A stretch of DNA of 64,000 nucleotides, taken from positions 186,001-250,000 of the forward strand of contig CAWESL010000010.1 in NCBI GenBank assembly GCA_963811705.1, given 5' to 3'. This document shows positions 8,467 through 18,200 of the stretch, piece after piece; position 1 is the first letter of the stretch; each line of letters starts with the position of its first letter. The position numbers and the translations under genes were made by a program. This stretch comes from DATJPR01 sp963811705. Lineage in GTDB: Bacteria; Bacteroidota; Ignavibacteria; UBA10030; UBA6906. The notes under the pieces were generated by a model. It had not been told where the DNA came from. It saw nothing but the letters and a program-made list of their open reading frames with translations, and ran no database searches.

Positions 8467-9150
8467 CTACCAAATTAGCTCGGTTACGCGACCCGACGCA
8501 GGCTGTTCGATCCGGAGAATCCTCTTTTGCCCCGTCTTTTCGAGCCAGTACACGGATTCGCCTTCAAAATCCTTTGTTTCGACTTTGTAACAGTCGATGG
8601 CATGGACAAGCCCGTCTCCCGTAACAATTGCGGTGAACGGCGTAGTGGTGTTCGTCTTCGGATTCAGAGACGGGAATGAAAACTCCCGTCCCGGCTTCAG
8701 CGGGAGCGTTCGAAGAATGAACGGGATCTGCGAAAAGTCGACAAACTGGCGCGACACTGCGAGATCAGCCTCCACCCGTTGATGGTACGGCTGCATGTCA
8801 GTGACGACGTGAAGGGTGTCTTCGTCATATACGCAACGTGTATCCATAATGATCTGACCGTCGACGATGATCTTTGACGTCGACTGGAGAAGTTTCATAT
8901 CCAGCCGCATGATCGCCGAAACAGTTTTTGTGAACCCCACCGTGACGATATTCAAGAACACTTCGATGGTGGAATCACCATGAGAAACCGAAAGCTGATA
9001 AAGTCCGTCTCCTTGCGATCCTGTGATTTTGTAAGTCAACATCTCCGGTCTGGCCGGAATCCATTTCGAGTCGAATGTCCCCGGCCCCGCTGCGTGGGCA
9101 CTGCACCCAACAAGAAGTGTGGCTGCGATCATTCCGAAACGCTTCATCAT
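8467..9150 (-). CDS. Predicted lipoprotein of unknown function
   Basis: Protein of 227 residues. A short signal ends in a good lipobox (MIAATLLVGC, Cys at residue 16), so it should be lipid-anchored, probably in the outer membrane. The mature part is beta-rich, with the pattern YKITGSQGDGLYQLSV, YQRVEADLAVSRQF and ESVYWLEKTGQKRILRIEQP. This resembles DUF3108-like single-sheet domains, but that is only a pattern match. It follows the anti-sigma gene by 16 bases on the same strand, so it probably belongs to the sigma-factor operon and may be its target or sensor partner. ATG 9150 and ATG 9147 are both possible; AAAGGG lies just upstream. The minisatellite begins four bases after its stop. Confidence 0.82.
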   Translation of the reverse strand: MMKRFGMIAATLLVGCSAHAAGPGTFDSKWIPARPEMLTYKITGSQGDGLYQLSVSHGDSTIEVFLNIVTVGFTKTVSAIMRLDMKLLQSTSKIIVDGQIIMDTRCVYDEDTLHVVTDMQPYHQRVEADLAVSRQFVDFSQIPFILRTLPLKPGREFSFPSLNPKTNTTTPFTAIVTGDGLVHAIDCYKVETKDFEGESVYWLEKTGQKRILRIEQPASGRVTELIW

Positions 9151-9166
9151 GACAAAGCCCTTTCAG

Positions 9167-9577
9167 TCAAAGGTCGCGTGATTTGATTTTCAGGATTGCA
9201 TAGCCGGCCCAAAATGCCGCAGCAAGGATCAGATACACCACTGCGCTGGCGGGGGATTCGGTGATGACCCAATAGAACTTCCCGTTCGTATAGACGAAGG
9301 CGAAGGGCGCGAGAGTGAAGAAGATCGCCGCGGCCAGAAGGGAGGAACGTCGTTTGAGCCTGCGTCGGGTGGCCATCAACGCGTCTAGTTCGTCCCGTTT
9401 GTCCAGCCGAACCGGGATCGTCCGCGTCAACGGCTGTTGAGCGATCCGGCTTGCCTGTTGCGCGAGATCAGGATGCGACTGCAGATATTCATCGACCAGA
9501 ATCTTCGTATCGGCGCTGCATTCCCCCGATGCATAGACCGGAAGGAGATCGTTGATGACATCATCCGTAATCTTCAT
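9167..9577 (-). CDS. Membrane anti-sigma factor-like protein
   Basis: Protein of 136 residues. Residues 1-45 (DDVINDLLPVYASGECSADT, then DEYLQSHPDL) match the anti-sigma-domain pattern of small anti-sigma factors. The usual zinc-binding HxxxCxxC is absent and only one Cys is visible, so it is a zinc-less variant. Two membrane helices lie at about residues 78-97 and 108-126. Its ATG overlaps the sigma factor's TGA (ATGA at 9574-9577), so translation is coupled, as expected for a sigma/anti-sigma pair. It presumably holds the sigma factor at the membrane until an envelope signal is sensed. Confidence 0.83.
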   Translation of the reverse strand: MKITDDVINDLLPVYASGECSADTKILVDEYLQSHPDLAQQASRIAQQPLTRTIPVRLDKRDELDALMATRRRLKRRSSLLAAAIFFTLAPFAFVYTNGKFYWVITESPASAVVYLILAAAFWAGYAILKIKSRDL

Positions 9578-10080
9578 TGTGCACCACCTTGCGATTGTGA
9601 CATCAATGCTGCCAGCTTTGCGCGGGCGCGGAAGACTTTCACTTTGACCGCGGCGAGAGAAAGCCCCGTTGCCTCAGAAATTTCTTCATACGTAAGCTCG
9701 TCGAATGCGCGCATGATAAGAACCGCCCGGTCCAGTTCCGGCAATCTGCGTAACATGGTGAGCGTGTGTTCGAGCTCCGATCGATCTGCCACCTCACGCT
9801 CGGTGCGGACAGAGGTATCGGGGACGTCCTCGTGGAGGGTCGAGAATTTTCTTGTCCGCCGGAACTGCTGCAGGTGCAGATTGCGGGCGATGGTGAATAG
9901 ATATGCCTTTACGGATTCGAGCCGCGTTTCCGAATCGGCGAGCCAGACCCGCGTGAACGTTTCCGCAGTAATGTCTTTCGCGGCATCCGAGTCGCCGCTC
10001 AACCAGAACGCGAAGCGAAAGACATCGTTCGCGTAGCGTTCGTACAACTCCTGGAAGCCTGTCCGGTCTTGTTTCCTCAT
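9574..10080 (-). CDS. ECF-type RNA polymerase sigma factor
   Basis: Protein of 168 residues, normal for an extracytoplasmic-function sigma factor. Region 2 is at residues 8-75 (FQELYERYANDVFRFAFWLS, then DAAKDITAETFTRVW, which meets the -10 element). Region 4 is at 105-160 (LPELDRAVLIMRAFDELTYE, then ATGLSLAAVKVKVFRARAKL, the helix-turn-helix for the -35 element). The start is ATG 10080, with only a weak purine run upstream. The gene heads an operon with the anti-sigma gene (4-base overlap) and a lipoprotein. ECF operons usually autoregulate, but I could not identify a convincing promoter in the 130 bases upstream. Confidence 0.92.
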   Translation of the reverse strand: MRKQDRTGFQELYERYANDVFRFAFWLSGDSDAAKDITAETFTRVWLADSETRLESVKAYLFTIARNLHLQQFRRTRKFSTLHEDVPDTSVRTEREVADRSELEHTLTMLRRLPELDRAVLIMRAFDELTYEEISEATGLSLAAVKVKVFRARAKLAALMSQSQGGAQ

Positions 10081-10210
10081 ACACTAATGATATCCCCAAG
10101 GGAGGGAAAGGTTACAGGAATTCGGCAAGGGGAAAAGAATTGTTCTTGCTGCGCGCGAAGGTGAGAAACCAGCCGCAGTGCGCCGCGTGGCAGGATGCGA
10201 GAACGTGCCT

Positions 10211-12994
10211 TTATCGGACGAGCAACATCGTCTTTGTCTCCGTATATGCGCCTTCCTGGAGCCGATAGTAGTACACGCCGCTCGAAAGGCGTAACCCATC
10301 GAAATTGACCTGATAGCGTCCGGGGACCTGGCTTTCATTGACAAGCTCAGCCACTGTCCTTCCGAGCAGATCATAGACCGCCAAACGGACGCTTCGGGTC
10401 GCCGTTTCCCGGTCCCCGATTGGCGACACGGTATAGCGAATCGTTGTGCTCGGATTGAAGGGGTTCGGATAGTTCTGTTCGAGATGAAATGTGGGGGGAG
10501 CATTTTGCTGAGGAGCAATCGACGTCAGCGAGAGATTCCCCGCAAGAATCTGGTAGCTGCTGTCCGGGTTTGTCGCAATTTGGACGTAAAGGATGTTTGC
10601 GTTTGCATCGGAAAAATAGCCATCCGGCGTTTCCCGGAGCGCATCGTACGACAAGCGGATGGCAAGTGCGTGTCCGTTTGAGGAGACGGAGACGGGGGGC
10701 ACTCCGACATTGTGGATTTCAACAAGGTACGTCCGACGCTGCGGCTTGCCGGCGTAGCTCCCCGACGTCGGGCCTATCGACACGGTGAGCGACGACCCCG
10801 ATCCTGAACCTGCAAGACTCTCGTCGAACATCGTTGTCGCGTAAGCGCCTGATTGATAGGCGAGCGATGTCCCGTCGTCTTCGTACAGCGATGAACTCCC
10901 CGAGGCCCCTTTTGCCGGATACACGGCAAGGACGAGGGTGTCCTGCGGACGTTCGTCGGAGTACTGCATGAGGGGTTGCATCGGGATGATACTCCCCGCC
11001 CGGAAAAAGAGAGGGATCGTCTCAATCGACGTGGCAACCTGTGCGGTTTGACCGCCGGTATACGTCCGGCCCGACCAGTAGTCGATCCAGTCCGACCCCC
11101 GGGGAAAAACCACCGCGTGAGAGGTTTCTCCCTCTGCGACGACAGGGGAGACGAGGATGTCATTCCCCCACAAGTAGGTCGACGAGGTGCTGAAGAGCGC
11201 AGGGTTGGTTGGATCGTCAAAGATGAGCGGTCGCGCAAGAGGCATGCCCGTCTGAGAGTTCTGGAATGCAAGAGTATAGATGTAGGGGAGTAATCGGTAG
11301 CGCAATTCGATGAACGATCGCGCGATGGATTCCGCCTGGACACCGTATCCCCATGGCTCGGTCGACCTCCCCGTCCCGTGGGCCCGCATCACGGGGCAGA
11401 AGGCTCCGTACTGCATCCACCGGATGTAGAGCTCGGCTGGAGTCGTCCCGCAACAGAACCCCCCGATATCGGAATTGTGGTAGGCCAACCCCGACATCCC
11501 CATGTTCAGCAACATTGGAAGTTGGGCCGCCAATCCGGGATAACTGTTGGCAACATCCGCGGACCACGGGATCACCCCGTATCGCTGAATCCCTGCAAAT
11601 CCTGACCGGGTAAGATTAAAGATTCTCTGACCGGGACGGAACGCGGCAAACCCATCAAAAAGTGCCTTTGCCCAGAAGAGGTTGTACATATTGTGGATCT
11701 TCGCTGCCGGGCCCAGGAAATGCTGCATGTCCGAAGGATGACGTTCCGGCTCGCCGAGATCGGTCCAGATTCCGGCGACCGCGCCGGAGTCCGTACCGAG
11801 GAATGCCGGATGTTTGCTCCACCACCACAGCCGCGCTGCAGGATTCGTGAAGTCCACGAGCGCCGCATTGCAGTTGCACGACCACCAGTTGCTCAGGGGA
11901 TATGGTTGACCGTTCAGCTGCGCACCGAAGTACGAGTGGAGAGCACCGTCGGAGTAATTCGAGGAGAGGCTTGTGACGTAGGGTTCGGTGATCACAACGG
12001 TTTTGATCCCCTGGCGACGGAAGGACGTCATCATCGAAAAGGGGGAAGGCCAGGACGTGCTGTTCCACGACAGGTTACCCATCTGCGCATACCAATAGAG
12101 ATCGAGGATGATTCCGTCACAGGGAATCTGCTGGGAGCGGAGCATTTGGACGATGTTCGTTGCTTCGGATTGCGTCTGGTATCCGAACTTCGATTGCAGA
12201 TATCCGAACGCCCATCGCGGCGGAAGGGGTTGACGACCGGTGAGCCAGGTGTAGCGCTCAAGTTGCGCAGGGATCGTCGGGGCGACGATGAGGTAATACG
12301 ACAGCTCGCCGCCTGCGGCGGTGTAAGAGAATAGGGACGGATTCGATGCACCAAGATCATACGTTCCGCGATACGTGTTGTCAAAATACAACCCATATCC
12401 GTTGGTGGAGGCCAGGAACGGAATATTGATATTCATCCGCGGAAGGGCCCCCGAGTAAGCGTAGAACGTATCGTTGTAGCTATCGAAGAGTTGTTCGCGT
12501 TTGTCCAGGGGCGTACCGCGTTCGCCCGTGCCATAAAAGTGATCATTCGCACCGAGGAGAAACGTGACGGCCCGCGCCGCGGCGTTGGAGGAAAGTCCCC
12601 CGGATGCCCCTTCGGATAGCAGTGGGACTCCGGCGGAGGTAAAGTACTGAATGCGGAGCGGCGTTTTCGCGCAGACGATGGTCAAGGATGATGTCGAAAG
12701 AGTGAGCGTCGAGTCACGATCGATCACCTGAACAGAGACAGTCGCTGACGTGTCCTGAGCAACCGCGTAGGAGGTATCGAGCGCTGACACCGGCGACGGA
12801 AGATAGTCCACCCTCACGATATCCGGCCGGTAGAAAACAAATCGGACACGGGCGGTGTCGGCTCGCACGGTCACGGATTTCCCTTCGATCGCATAGGCGC
12901 TGAAGTTCGGGAGGTGGATCTGTGACGACGCTCCAGGTGAGAGAATGGCAGAGAGCATTACGGTCGCGCCCGCAACACGGTAACGATGACGCAT
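10211..12994 (-). CDS. Secreted GH31 family alpha-glycosidase with T9SS sorting domain
   Basis: Protein of 927 residues. A signal peptide lies at about 1-25 (VAGATVMLSAILSPGASSQ). A galactose-mutarotase-like sandwich and the (beta/alpha)8 catalytic domain of glycoside hydrolase family 31 follow. WTDLGEPE carries the likely nucleophile D412, PRWAFGYLQSKFGYQ is the typical strand-1 block, and IPWSADVANSYPGL and YHNSDIGGFCCG give the acid/base and substrate loops. Domain 5 beta sheets follow (RAGSIIPMQPLMQYSDERPQ). The last 90 residues are a T9SS type A sorting domain (EQNYPNPFNPSTTIRYTV, then YDLLGRTVAEL and GVYYYRLQEG). The family includes alpha-glucosidases, alpha-xylosidases and others; the substrate is not decided here. 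The start at 12994 is chosen from the signal peptide; longer frames to 13159 look like leader. Confidence 0.92.
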   Translation of the reverse strand: MRHRYRVAGATVMLSAILSPGASSQIHLPNFSAYAIEGKSVTVRADTARVRFVFYRPDIVRVDYLPSPVSALDTSYAVAQDTSATVSVQVIDRDSTLTLSTSSLTIVCAKTPLRIQYFTSAGVPLLSEGASGGLSSNAAARAVTFLLGANDHFYGTGERGTPLDKREQLFDSYNDTFYAYSGALPRMNINIPFLASTNGYGLYFDNTYRGTYDLGASNPSLFSYTAAGGELSYYLIVAPTIPAQLERYTWLTGRQPLPPRWAFGYLQSKFGYQTQSEATNIVQMLRSQQIPCDGIILDLYWYAQMGNLSWNSTSWPSPFSMMTSFRRQGIKTVVITEPYVTSLSSNYSDGALHSYFGAQLNGQPYPLSNWWSCNCNAALVDFTNPAARLWWWSKHPAFLGTDSGAVAGIWTDLGEPERHPSDMQHFLGPAAKIHNMYNLFWAKALFDGFAAFRPGQRIFNLTRSGFAGIQRYGVIPWSADVANSYPGLAAQLPMLLNMGMSGLAYHNSDIGGFCCGTTPAELYIRWMQYGAFCPVMRAHGTGRSTEPWGYGVQAESIARSFIELRYRLLPYIYTLAFQNSQTGMPLARPLIFDDPTNPALFSTSSTYLWGNDILVSPVVAEGETSHAVVFPRGSDWIDYWSGRTYTGGQTAQVATSIETIPLFFRAGSIIPMQPLMQYSDERPQDTLVLAVYPAKGASGSSSLYEDDGTSLAYQSGAYATTMFDESLAGSGSGSSLTVSIGPTSGSYAGKPQRRTYLVEIHNVGVPPVSVSSNGHALAIRLSYDALRETPDGYFSDANANILYVQIATNPDSSYQILAGNLSLTSIAPQQNAPPTFHLEQNYPNPFNPSTTIRYTVSPIGDRETATRSVRLAVYDLLGRTVAELVNESQVPGRYQVNFDGLRLSSGVYYYRLQEGAYTETKTMLLVR

Positions 12995-13174
12995 TGATGT
13001 TCCGATGATGTGGTTGACATCTAACATCCCAATTTTCTGTGGCATTATCCAGCGAAATATCTGTGAGTCTGCGCATGCATCATGGTGGGACAACCGTCGG
13101 TGCAACCGTTTCCATGGCAACGCGTATATTCTTGAACAGGCCGTAGCCACTCTCTCCACCGACCAGGATCAGCC

Positions 13175-13858
13175 ATGCGACGCCCTTCCCCCTTCATGAT
13201 TGCAATGTACGCCCTCACTGTGATGTTGATCTCTGCTTCCGGGTGCAAAGACGAATCGACCGGGCCCGAACAAATTGTCGGTTCGGGACGCCTGGTTTCA
13301 CAGGCGCGTGCCGCCTCGCCCTTCACGGGGATCCAGGTGACGGGAACCGCGAACGTCGTGATATCGCAGGACACGATCGAGGCGGTCAGAGTGGAGGCGG
13401 ACGACAACATCATCGATCTCGTTACGACCGAAGTAGTGGCCGGGACCTTGTCTGTCGGATTACGACAGGGGTCGTATCAGGATGTGACGATCAACGTCTA
13501 TGTCTCGATGCGATCGATCCATCGGCTGGAGTGCGTGGGTGCGGCGGATTTCAGCGTCACGGCACCCATCTCGACCGACGCGATCGATTGCCGCATTTCC
13601 GGCGCCGGTCATGTTGAACTGTCCGGGACGGCGACGGATCAGACAATAGAGATCAGCGGTGCGGGATCAGTTCGCAATTTCGCGCTCGCATCAGTCCATT
13701 CTGCGGTTTCGATTTCCGGAACAGGGAGCGTCGAGGTTGACGTTGCCGACCAGTTGGACGCGTCAATTGCGGGGACGGGAAGCATTATGTACTCGGGGAA
13801 CCCCGTCCACGTCCACCAGATGATCACCGGGATAGGAAGCATCGGTCCGAAGCCGTAG
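13175..13858 (+). CDS. GIN-domain (DUF2807-like) lipoprotein
   Basis: Protein of 227 residues. Signal peptide and lipobox end in SASGC (Cys near residue 24). The mature part is a right-handed beta-helix-like repeat of the head-GIN/DUF2807 type: FTGIQVTGTANVVISQ, then EADDNIIDLVTTEV, followed by repeated GAGHVELSGTA, SGAGSV, SGTGSVEV, AGTGSIMYSG and TGIGSI. The GIN-like motifs recur about every 20 residues. Such proteins are common in FCB bacteria as surface or periplasmic putative adhesins, without a proven role. The ATG at 13175 follows AGGA at 13165-13168. It is divergent from the GH31 gene, with 180 bases between them. Confident in the family, not in the function. Confidence 0.9.
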   Translation: MRRPSPFMIAMYALTVMLISASGCKDESTGPEQIVGSGRLVSQARAASPFTGIQVTGTANVVISQDTIEAVRVEADDNIIDLVTTEVVAGTLSVGLRQGSYQDVTINVYVSMRSIHRLECVGAADFSVTAPISTDAIDCRISGAGHVELSGTATDQTIEISGAGSVRNFALASVHSAVSISGTGSVEVDVADQLDASIAGTGSIMYSGNPVHVHQMITGIGSIGPKP

Positions 13859-13960
13859 GGCATCCCTGCACTTCACCCCCTCATGGACGCACAGAAACCT
13901 CACCGGATTGTGCGCCCATTCCCCATCGCCATTTTTTTCTTTGCCCTCGAAAGAATTCAC

Positions 13961-13989
13961 TTGACTTTGAGGGAGCTCTTCCATAGTAT
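13961..13989 (+). promoter_or_regulatory. Sigma-70-like promoter of the first LacI regulator
   Basis: TTGACT at 13961-13966, 17 bases, then TAGTAT at 13984-13989. The -10 box overlaps the inverted repeat at 13986-14005, so a bound repressor would block initiation. It lies about 130 bases before the regulator's ATG, in a 277-base gap that otherwise holds only dyads. Confidence 0.6.
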
Positions 13990-14005
13990 CGAAGCGGTTC
14001 GATAC
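13986..14005. promoter_or_regulatory. LacI-family operator candidate
   Basis: GTATCGAAGCGGTTCGATAC is a 20-bp dyad with a central C-G step and nine of ten matched positions (only the pair next to the centre fails), the typical form of LacI-family operators. It overlaps the -10 box and likely start point of the promoter in front of the LacI gene, which suggests autoregulation. Confidence 0.65.
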
Positions 14006-14052
14006 ACTTCTCCTTCCGGCTCCAATCAGGTTTGAACAACTATTAGATATTT

Positions 14053-14075
14053 TAGCGTTTCTCGAAAAGACGCTA
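14053..14075. promoter_or_regulatory. Second inverted repeat in the LacI leader
   Basis: TAGCGT (14053-14058) and ACGCTA (14070-14075) flank TTCTCGAAAAG. It sits about 60 bases before the regulator's ATG. It could be a second operator half-match or an mRNA stem, but the arms are only six bases, so it is weak evidence. Confidence 0.35.
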
Positions 14076-14135
14076 TTTCAACTATCCGCAGTAAGTTCAA
14101 CTCTGGACGAAATACTAAAAGCGATTTGATACCCC

Positions 14136-15185
14136 ATGCAGAAGAAACGCCCCACGATTAGTGACGTGGCAAAGCTTTCTGAATGCTCCCCTTCAACCGT
14201 CTCCCTCGTTCTCAACAACCGCGGGTACGTCAGCCCATCCGTTCGCAAGCGCGTCCTCAAAATCATTAAGGATCTGTCCTATCACCCGACGCGGTCCGCG
14301 CGCGGCCTGGCGTCAAAGACCAGCGGCAACTTTGGATTCATTCTTTCCGACGATCACTTCTCCCAGGCCGAGCCATTCTATACCCGCATTTTTCTCGGGA
14401 CGGAGTTTGAAGCGCGGAACCACAGCTATTATATCCTCCTCACGACGGTCGGCCCATCATTCAATAAGTCCAAGGATGCACCGCGATTTCTTCTGGAACG
14501 AAACGTCGACGGCGTCATCCTCGCCGGCAAAGTCAATGCCAGCCTTGTTGACTATATCGATTCGCTCGGCATTCCGATTGTCCTCGTGGACTATGTGACG
14601 CCGAAACGGAAGCACTCCTCCGTCCTCATCGATAACATGAGCGGCGGACTGCTCGCGGTCAATCATCTGATTGCCTGTGGCCGGCAGGAAATCGCCTTCA
14701 TCGGCGGCGATATCGGCCATCCCAGCATCGCCGAACGCTACGCAGGTTATCAGGATGCGCTGCGGGAACGGGCGGTGGGACTCGACCCGACGCTTGTGAG
14801 CATCGACGAACCCGCCCTGCGGGGCGTCGACGGCGCCAATGCCATCAAACGTATCCTCGACCGTGGACGAAGGCCGAACGGCGTGTTCGCCGCCAACGAC
14901 GCCATGGCGATCGGATGCATCCACTATCTCCGGCAACGCGGTTTCAACGTGCCGGGCGAAGTCGCCGTTGTGGGCTTCGATGACATCGACATGAGCTCGC
15001 ACATTGAAGTCCCCCTAACCACGGTCCGTGTCTTCAAGGAGGAAATGGGAAAACTCGCGGTGCTGCGTCTTGTCGAGGTGATCAAAGAACACACGTCGCA
15101 TGTGGTCACAACACATGTTCCGGTCGAACTCATCGTCCGCAAGTCCACCGCAGAACTGCGGCCTCATCCGGCCGTTGCGCAATGA
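14136..15185 (+). CDS. LacI-family transcriptional regulator
   Basis: Protein of 349 residues. The N-terminal helix-turn-helix is at residues 5-27 (TISDVAKLSECSPSTVSLVL), followed by the hinge region with the AxGLAS element (RSARGLASKTSGNFG). A periplasmic-binding-protein-like sugar-sensing domain is at 60-340, with the family blocks NVDGVILAG, VLIDNMSGG, IAFIGGD, RYAGYQDAL, NGVFAANDAMAIGCI and VVGFDDIDMS. It has its own promoter and operator. It lies directly upstream of, and in the same direction as, the glycan-utilisation genes starting at 15263, which it most likely represses until a sugar is present. No copy of its operator was seen in the 77 bases before 15263. Confidence 0.94.
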   Translation: MQKKRPTISDVAKLSECSPSTVSLVLNNRGYVSPSVRKRVLKIIKDLSYHPTRSARGLASKTSGNFGFILSDDHFSQAEPFYTRIFLGTEFEARNHSYYILLTTVGPSFNKSKDAPRFLLERNVDGVILAGKVNASLVDYIDSLGIPIVLVDYVTPKRKHSSVLIDNMSGGLLAVNHLIACGRQEIAFIGGDIGHPSIAERYAGYQDALRERAVGLDPTLVSIDEPALRGVDGANAIKRILDRGRRPNGVFAANDAMAIGCIHYLRQRGFNVPGEVAVVGFDDIDMSSHIEVPLTTVRVFKEEMGKLAVLRLVEVIKEHTSHVVTTHVPVELIVRKSTAELRPHPAVAQ

Positions 15186-15262
15186 CGTTTGACCGTCCAA
15201 GATTCGCTTTGGCTTTTCCTTGATTCTGTCCACCTACTTCAATTCTTCCATGGAGGTATGTT

Positions 15263-18200
15263 ATGCGCTGGTGTACGACGATGCTTTTGGTGCTCGTTCT
15301 CCTGGCCGTTGTCACGGGAAGTGGGTTCGCCCAAACCACGAACCTTCCGACCGTCTATGGCTTTGAGGGAACTCAGCCCGCATACTGGAATGCCACGAGT
15401 GCTCCGACAGGAGCGACGCTGACATGGGCGACGGATCAGTCGCGGACGATGGGCCATTCGCTGAAGATCGACAAGCCGTCGGCGACGGCGGATTCAGCGT
15501 CATGGATCTCCGACAACATGTGCGACATCTGGTCGCCGATCAACAACAAGAACGTGGACATCTTCGTGGGTGCGTATGTGCGGACCCAGGGAGTGAACAC
15601 GAACCCGGCCACGGACGATGCGCGGTGGTATATCGCGTATGATTTCTGGGACAGCGCGGGCGCGTTCATCGGGGAGACGAAGCTGCCGATTGCGCAGAGC
15701 TCGGCCAGCAGTGGCCAGTGGTTAGCGGACACCAATGCGGTGGGAGCGACGATCCTGCCGAAGGACGCGTGGACGACGATCGTGAAGTTCGTGGCAGGGA
15801 AGAATGCGACAGGGACCGTGTGGGCGGACGACTTCATGCTGTACGGTCGGGCTGGCCAGTGGGCGGGTCAGGACTGGAACACGAATCTGGGTGTGCCGTC
15901 GGGCTGGTACTACTGGTTGCCGCCGAACGGCGGGAACGACGGTCTATTGAACGACGGGTTCGAGAACACGGTGGTGACGTCGGAAGCGGCGCACAGCGGA
16001 ATGTCCTCGTTGAAGTTCAACCTGCCGTTCACCCGTGTCCCGCACGATGGCTATGTCGGAACCCGGCGTACCCTCCTCAAGGATATCGGTGCGGGTTCAG
16101 TCAACGAAGGGGATTGGCTCAGGATCAGCGTGTGGATCAAGGCGAGCAACCTGGTGCCCGATTCCGCGGCGCTGTATCCGAACACGTGGTCGGTCGGACT
16201 GACGCCACTGTTCTTCACAGGCACAGGCAACAACCTCGGGTATTCCAACGTCGGTCCGGGTCCGGACCTGATGTGGCAGTTCCCGGCCGTGACGTCGTTC
16301 GACTGGACGAAGTACTCGTTCGACGTCCAGGTGCCGACGGGCGTGGGAGCGAAGGCGTTGGAAGCCCGCCTTCATATCTATTCCCGCTTTACCGGAACGA
16401 TCTATTTCGACGACCTCGATATTGAAAAATTGGATATTCCCCAGATCGCGACAATCGGCGGGTTCGAAGGGAAAGTTCCGTCATATTGGAATGCCACGAG
16501 TGCTCCGACAGGAGCGACGCTGACATGGGCGACGGATCAGTCGCGGACGATGGGCCATTCGCTGAAGATCGACAAGCCGTCGGCGACGGCGGATTCAGCG
16601 TCATGGATCTCCGACAACATGTGCGACATCTGGTCGCCGATCAACAACAAGAACGTGGACATCTTCGTGGGTGCGTATGTGCGGACCCAGGGAGTGAACA
16701 CGAACCCGGCCACGGACGATGCGCGGTGGTATATCGCGTATGATTTCTGGGACAGCGCGGGCGCGTTCATCGGGGAGACGAAGCTGCCGATTGCGCAGAG
16801 CTCGGCCAGCAGTGGCCAGTGGTTAGCGGACACCAATGCGGTGGGAGCGACGATCCTGCCGAAGGACGCGTGGACGACGATCGTGAAGTTCGTGGCAGGG
16901 AAGAATGCGACAGGGACCGTGTGGGCGGACGACTTCATGCTGTACGGTCGGGCTGGCCAGTGGGCGGGTCAGGACTGGAACACGAATCTGGGTGTGCCGT
17001 CGGGCTGGTACTACTGGTTGCCGCCGAACGGCGGGAACGACGGTCTATTGAACGACGGGTTCGAGAACACGGTGGTGACGTCGGAAGCGGCGCACAGCGG
17101 AATGTCCTCGTTGAAGTTCGACCTGCCGTTCAACCGCACTCCGCATGATGGCTACGTCGGCACGCGGCGGTTCCTCCTTGACGGGTCGAGTGCCATGCCA
17201 AAATTGTCCAGGGCGTCTGGAGATCTGGCGACACTTGCCGACATCAAGGAAGGGGATATTCTCCGCATCAGCGTGTGGATTAAGGCGAACAACCTGGTGC
17301 CCGATTCCGCGGCGCTGTACCCGAACACATGGTCGGTCGGAATGACGCCACTGTTCTTCACAGGCACAGGCAACAACCTCGGGTATTCCAACGTCGGTCC
17401 GGGACCGGACCTGATGTGGCAGTTCCCGCCGGTAACATCGTTTGACTGGACCCGCTATTACTTCGATGTGCAGGTGCCGAAAGGTGTTGGTGCAAAGGCC
17501 CTCGAAGTGCGGCTCCACGTCTATGCGCGGTTCACCGGGACAATCTACTTCGACGATCTGACGGTTGAGAAGCTCGACATTCCCGCCATCACGGGGATCG
17601 GAAGCTTCGAAGGGTCGAAGCCCGCATATTGGAATGCCACGAGTGCTCCAACAGGAGCGACGCTGACATGGGCGACGGATCAGTCGCGGACGATGGGCCA
17701 TTCGCTGAAGATCGACAAGCCGTCGGCGACGGCGGATTCAGCGTCATGGATCTCCGACAACATGTGCGACATCTGGTCGCCGATCAACAACAAGAACGTG
17801 GACATCTTCGTGGGTGCGTATGTGCGGACCCAGGGAGTGAACACGAACCCGGCCACGGACGATGCGCGGTGGTATATCGCGTATGATTTCTGGGACAGCG
17901 CGGGCGCGTTCATCGGGGAGACGAAGCTGCCGATTGCGCAGAGCTCGGCCAGCAGTGGCCAGTGGTTAGCGGACACCAATGCGGTGGGAGCGACGATCCT
18001 GCCGAAGGACGCGTGGACGACGATCGTGAAGTTCGTGGCAGGGAAGAATGCGACAGGGACCGTGTGGGCGGACGACTTCATGCTGTACGGTCGGGCTGGC
18101 CAGTGGGCGGGTCAGGACTGGAACACGAATCTGGGTGTGCCGTCGGGCTGGTACTACTGGTTGCCGCCGAACGGCGGGAACGACGGTCTGTTGAACGACG

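Noticed and set aside
15436..18081. Three identical 133-residue open frames on the minus strand inside the repeat gene (15436, 16537, 17680)
   Set aside because: They are antisense shadows of the 633-bp repeats, without ribosome sites, and the plus frame has strong coding character.
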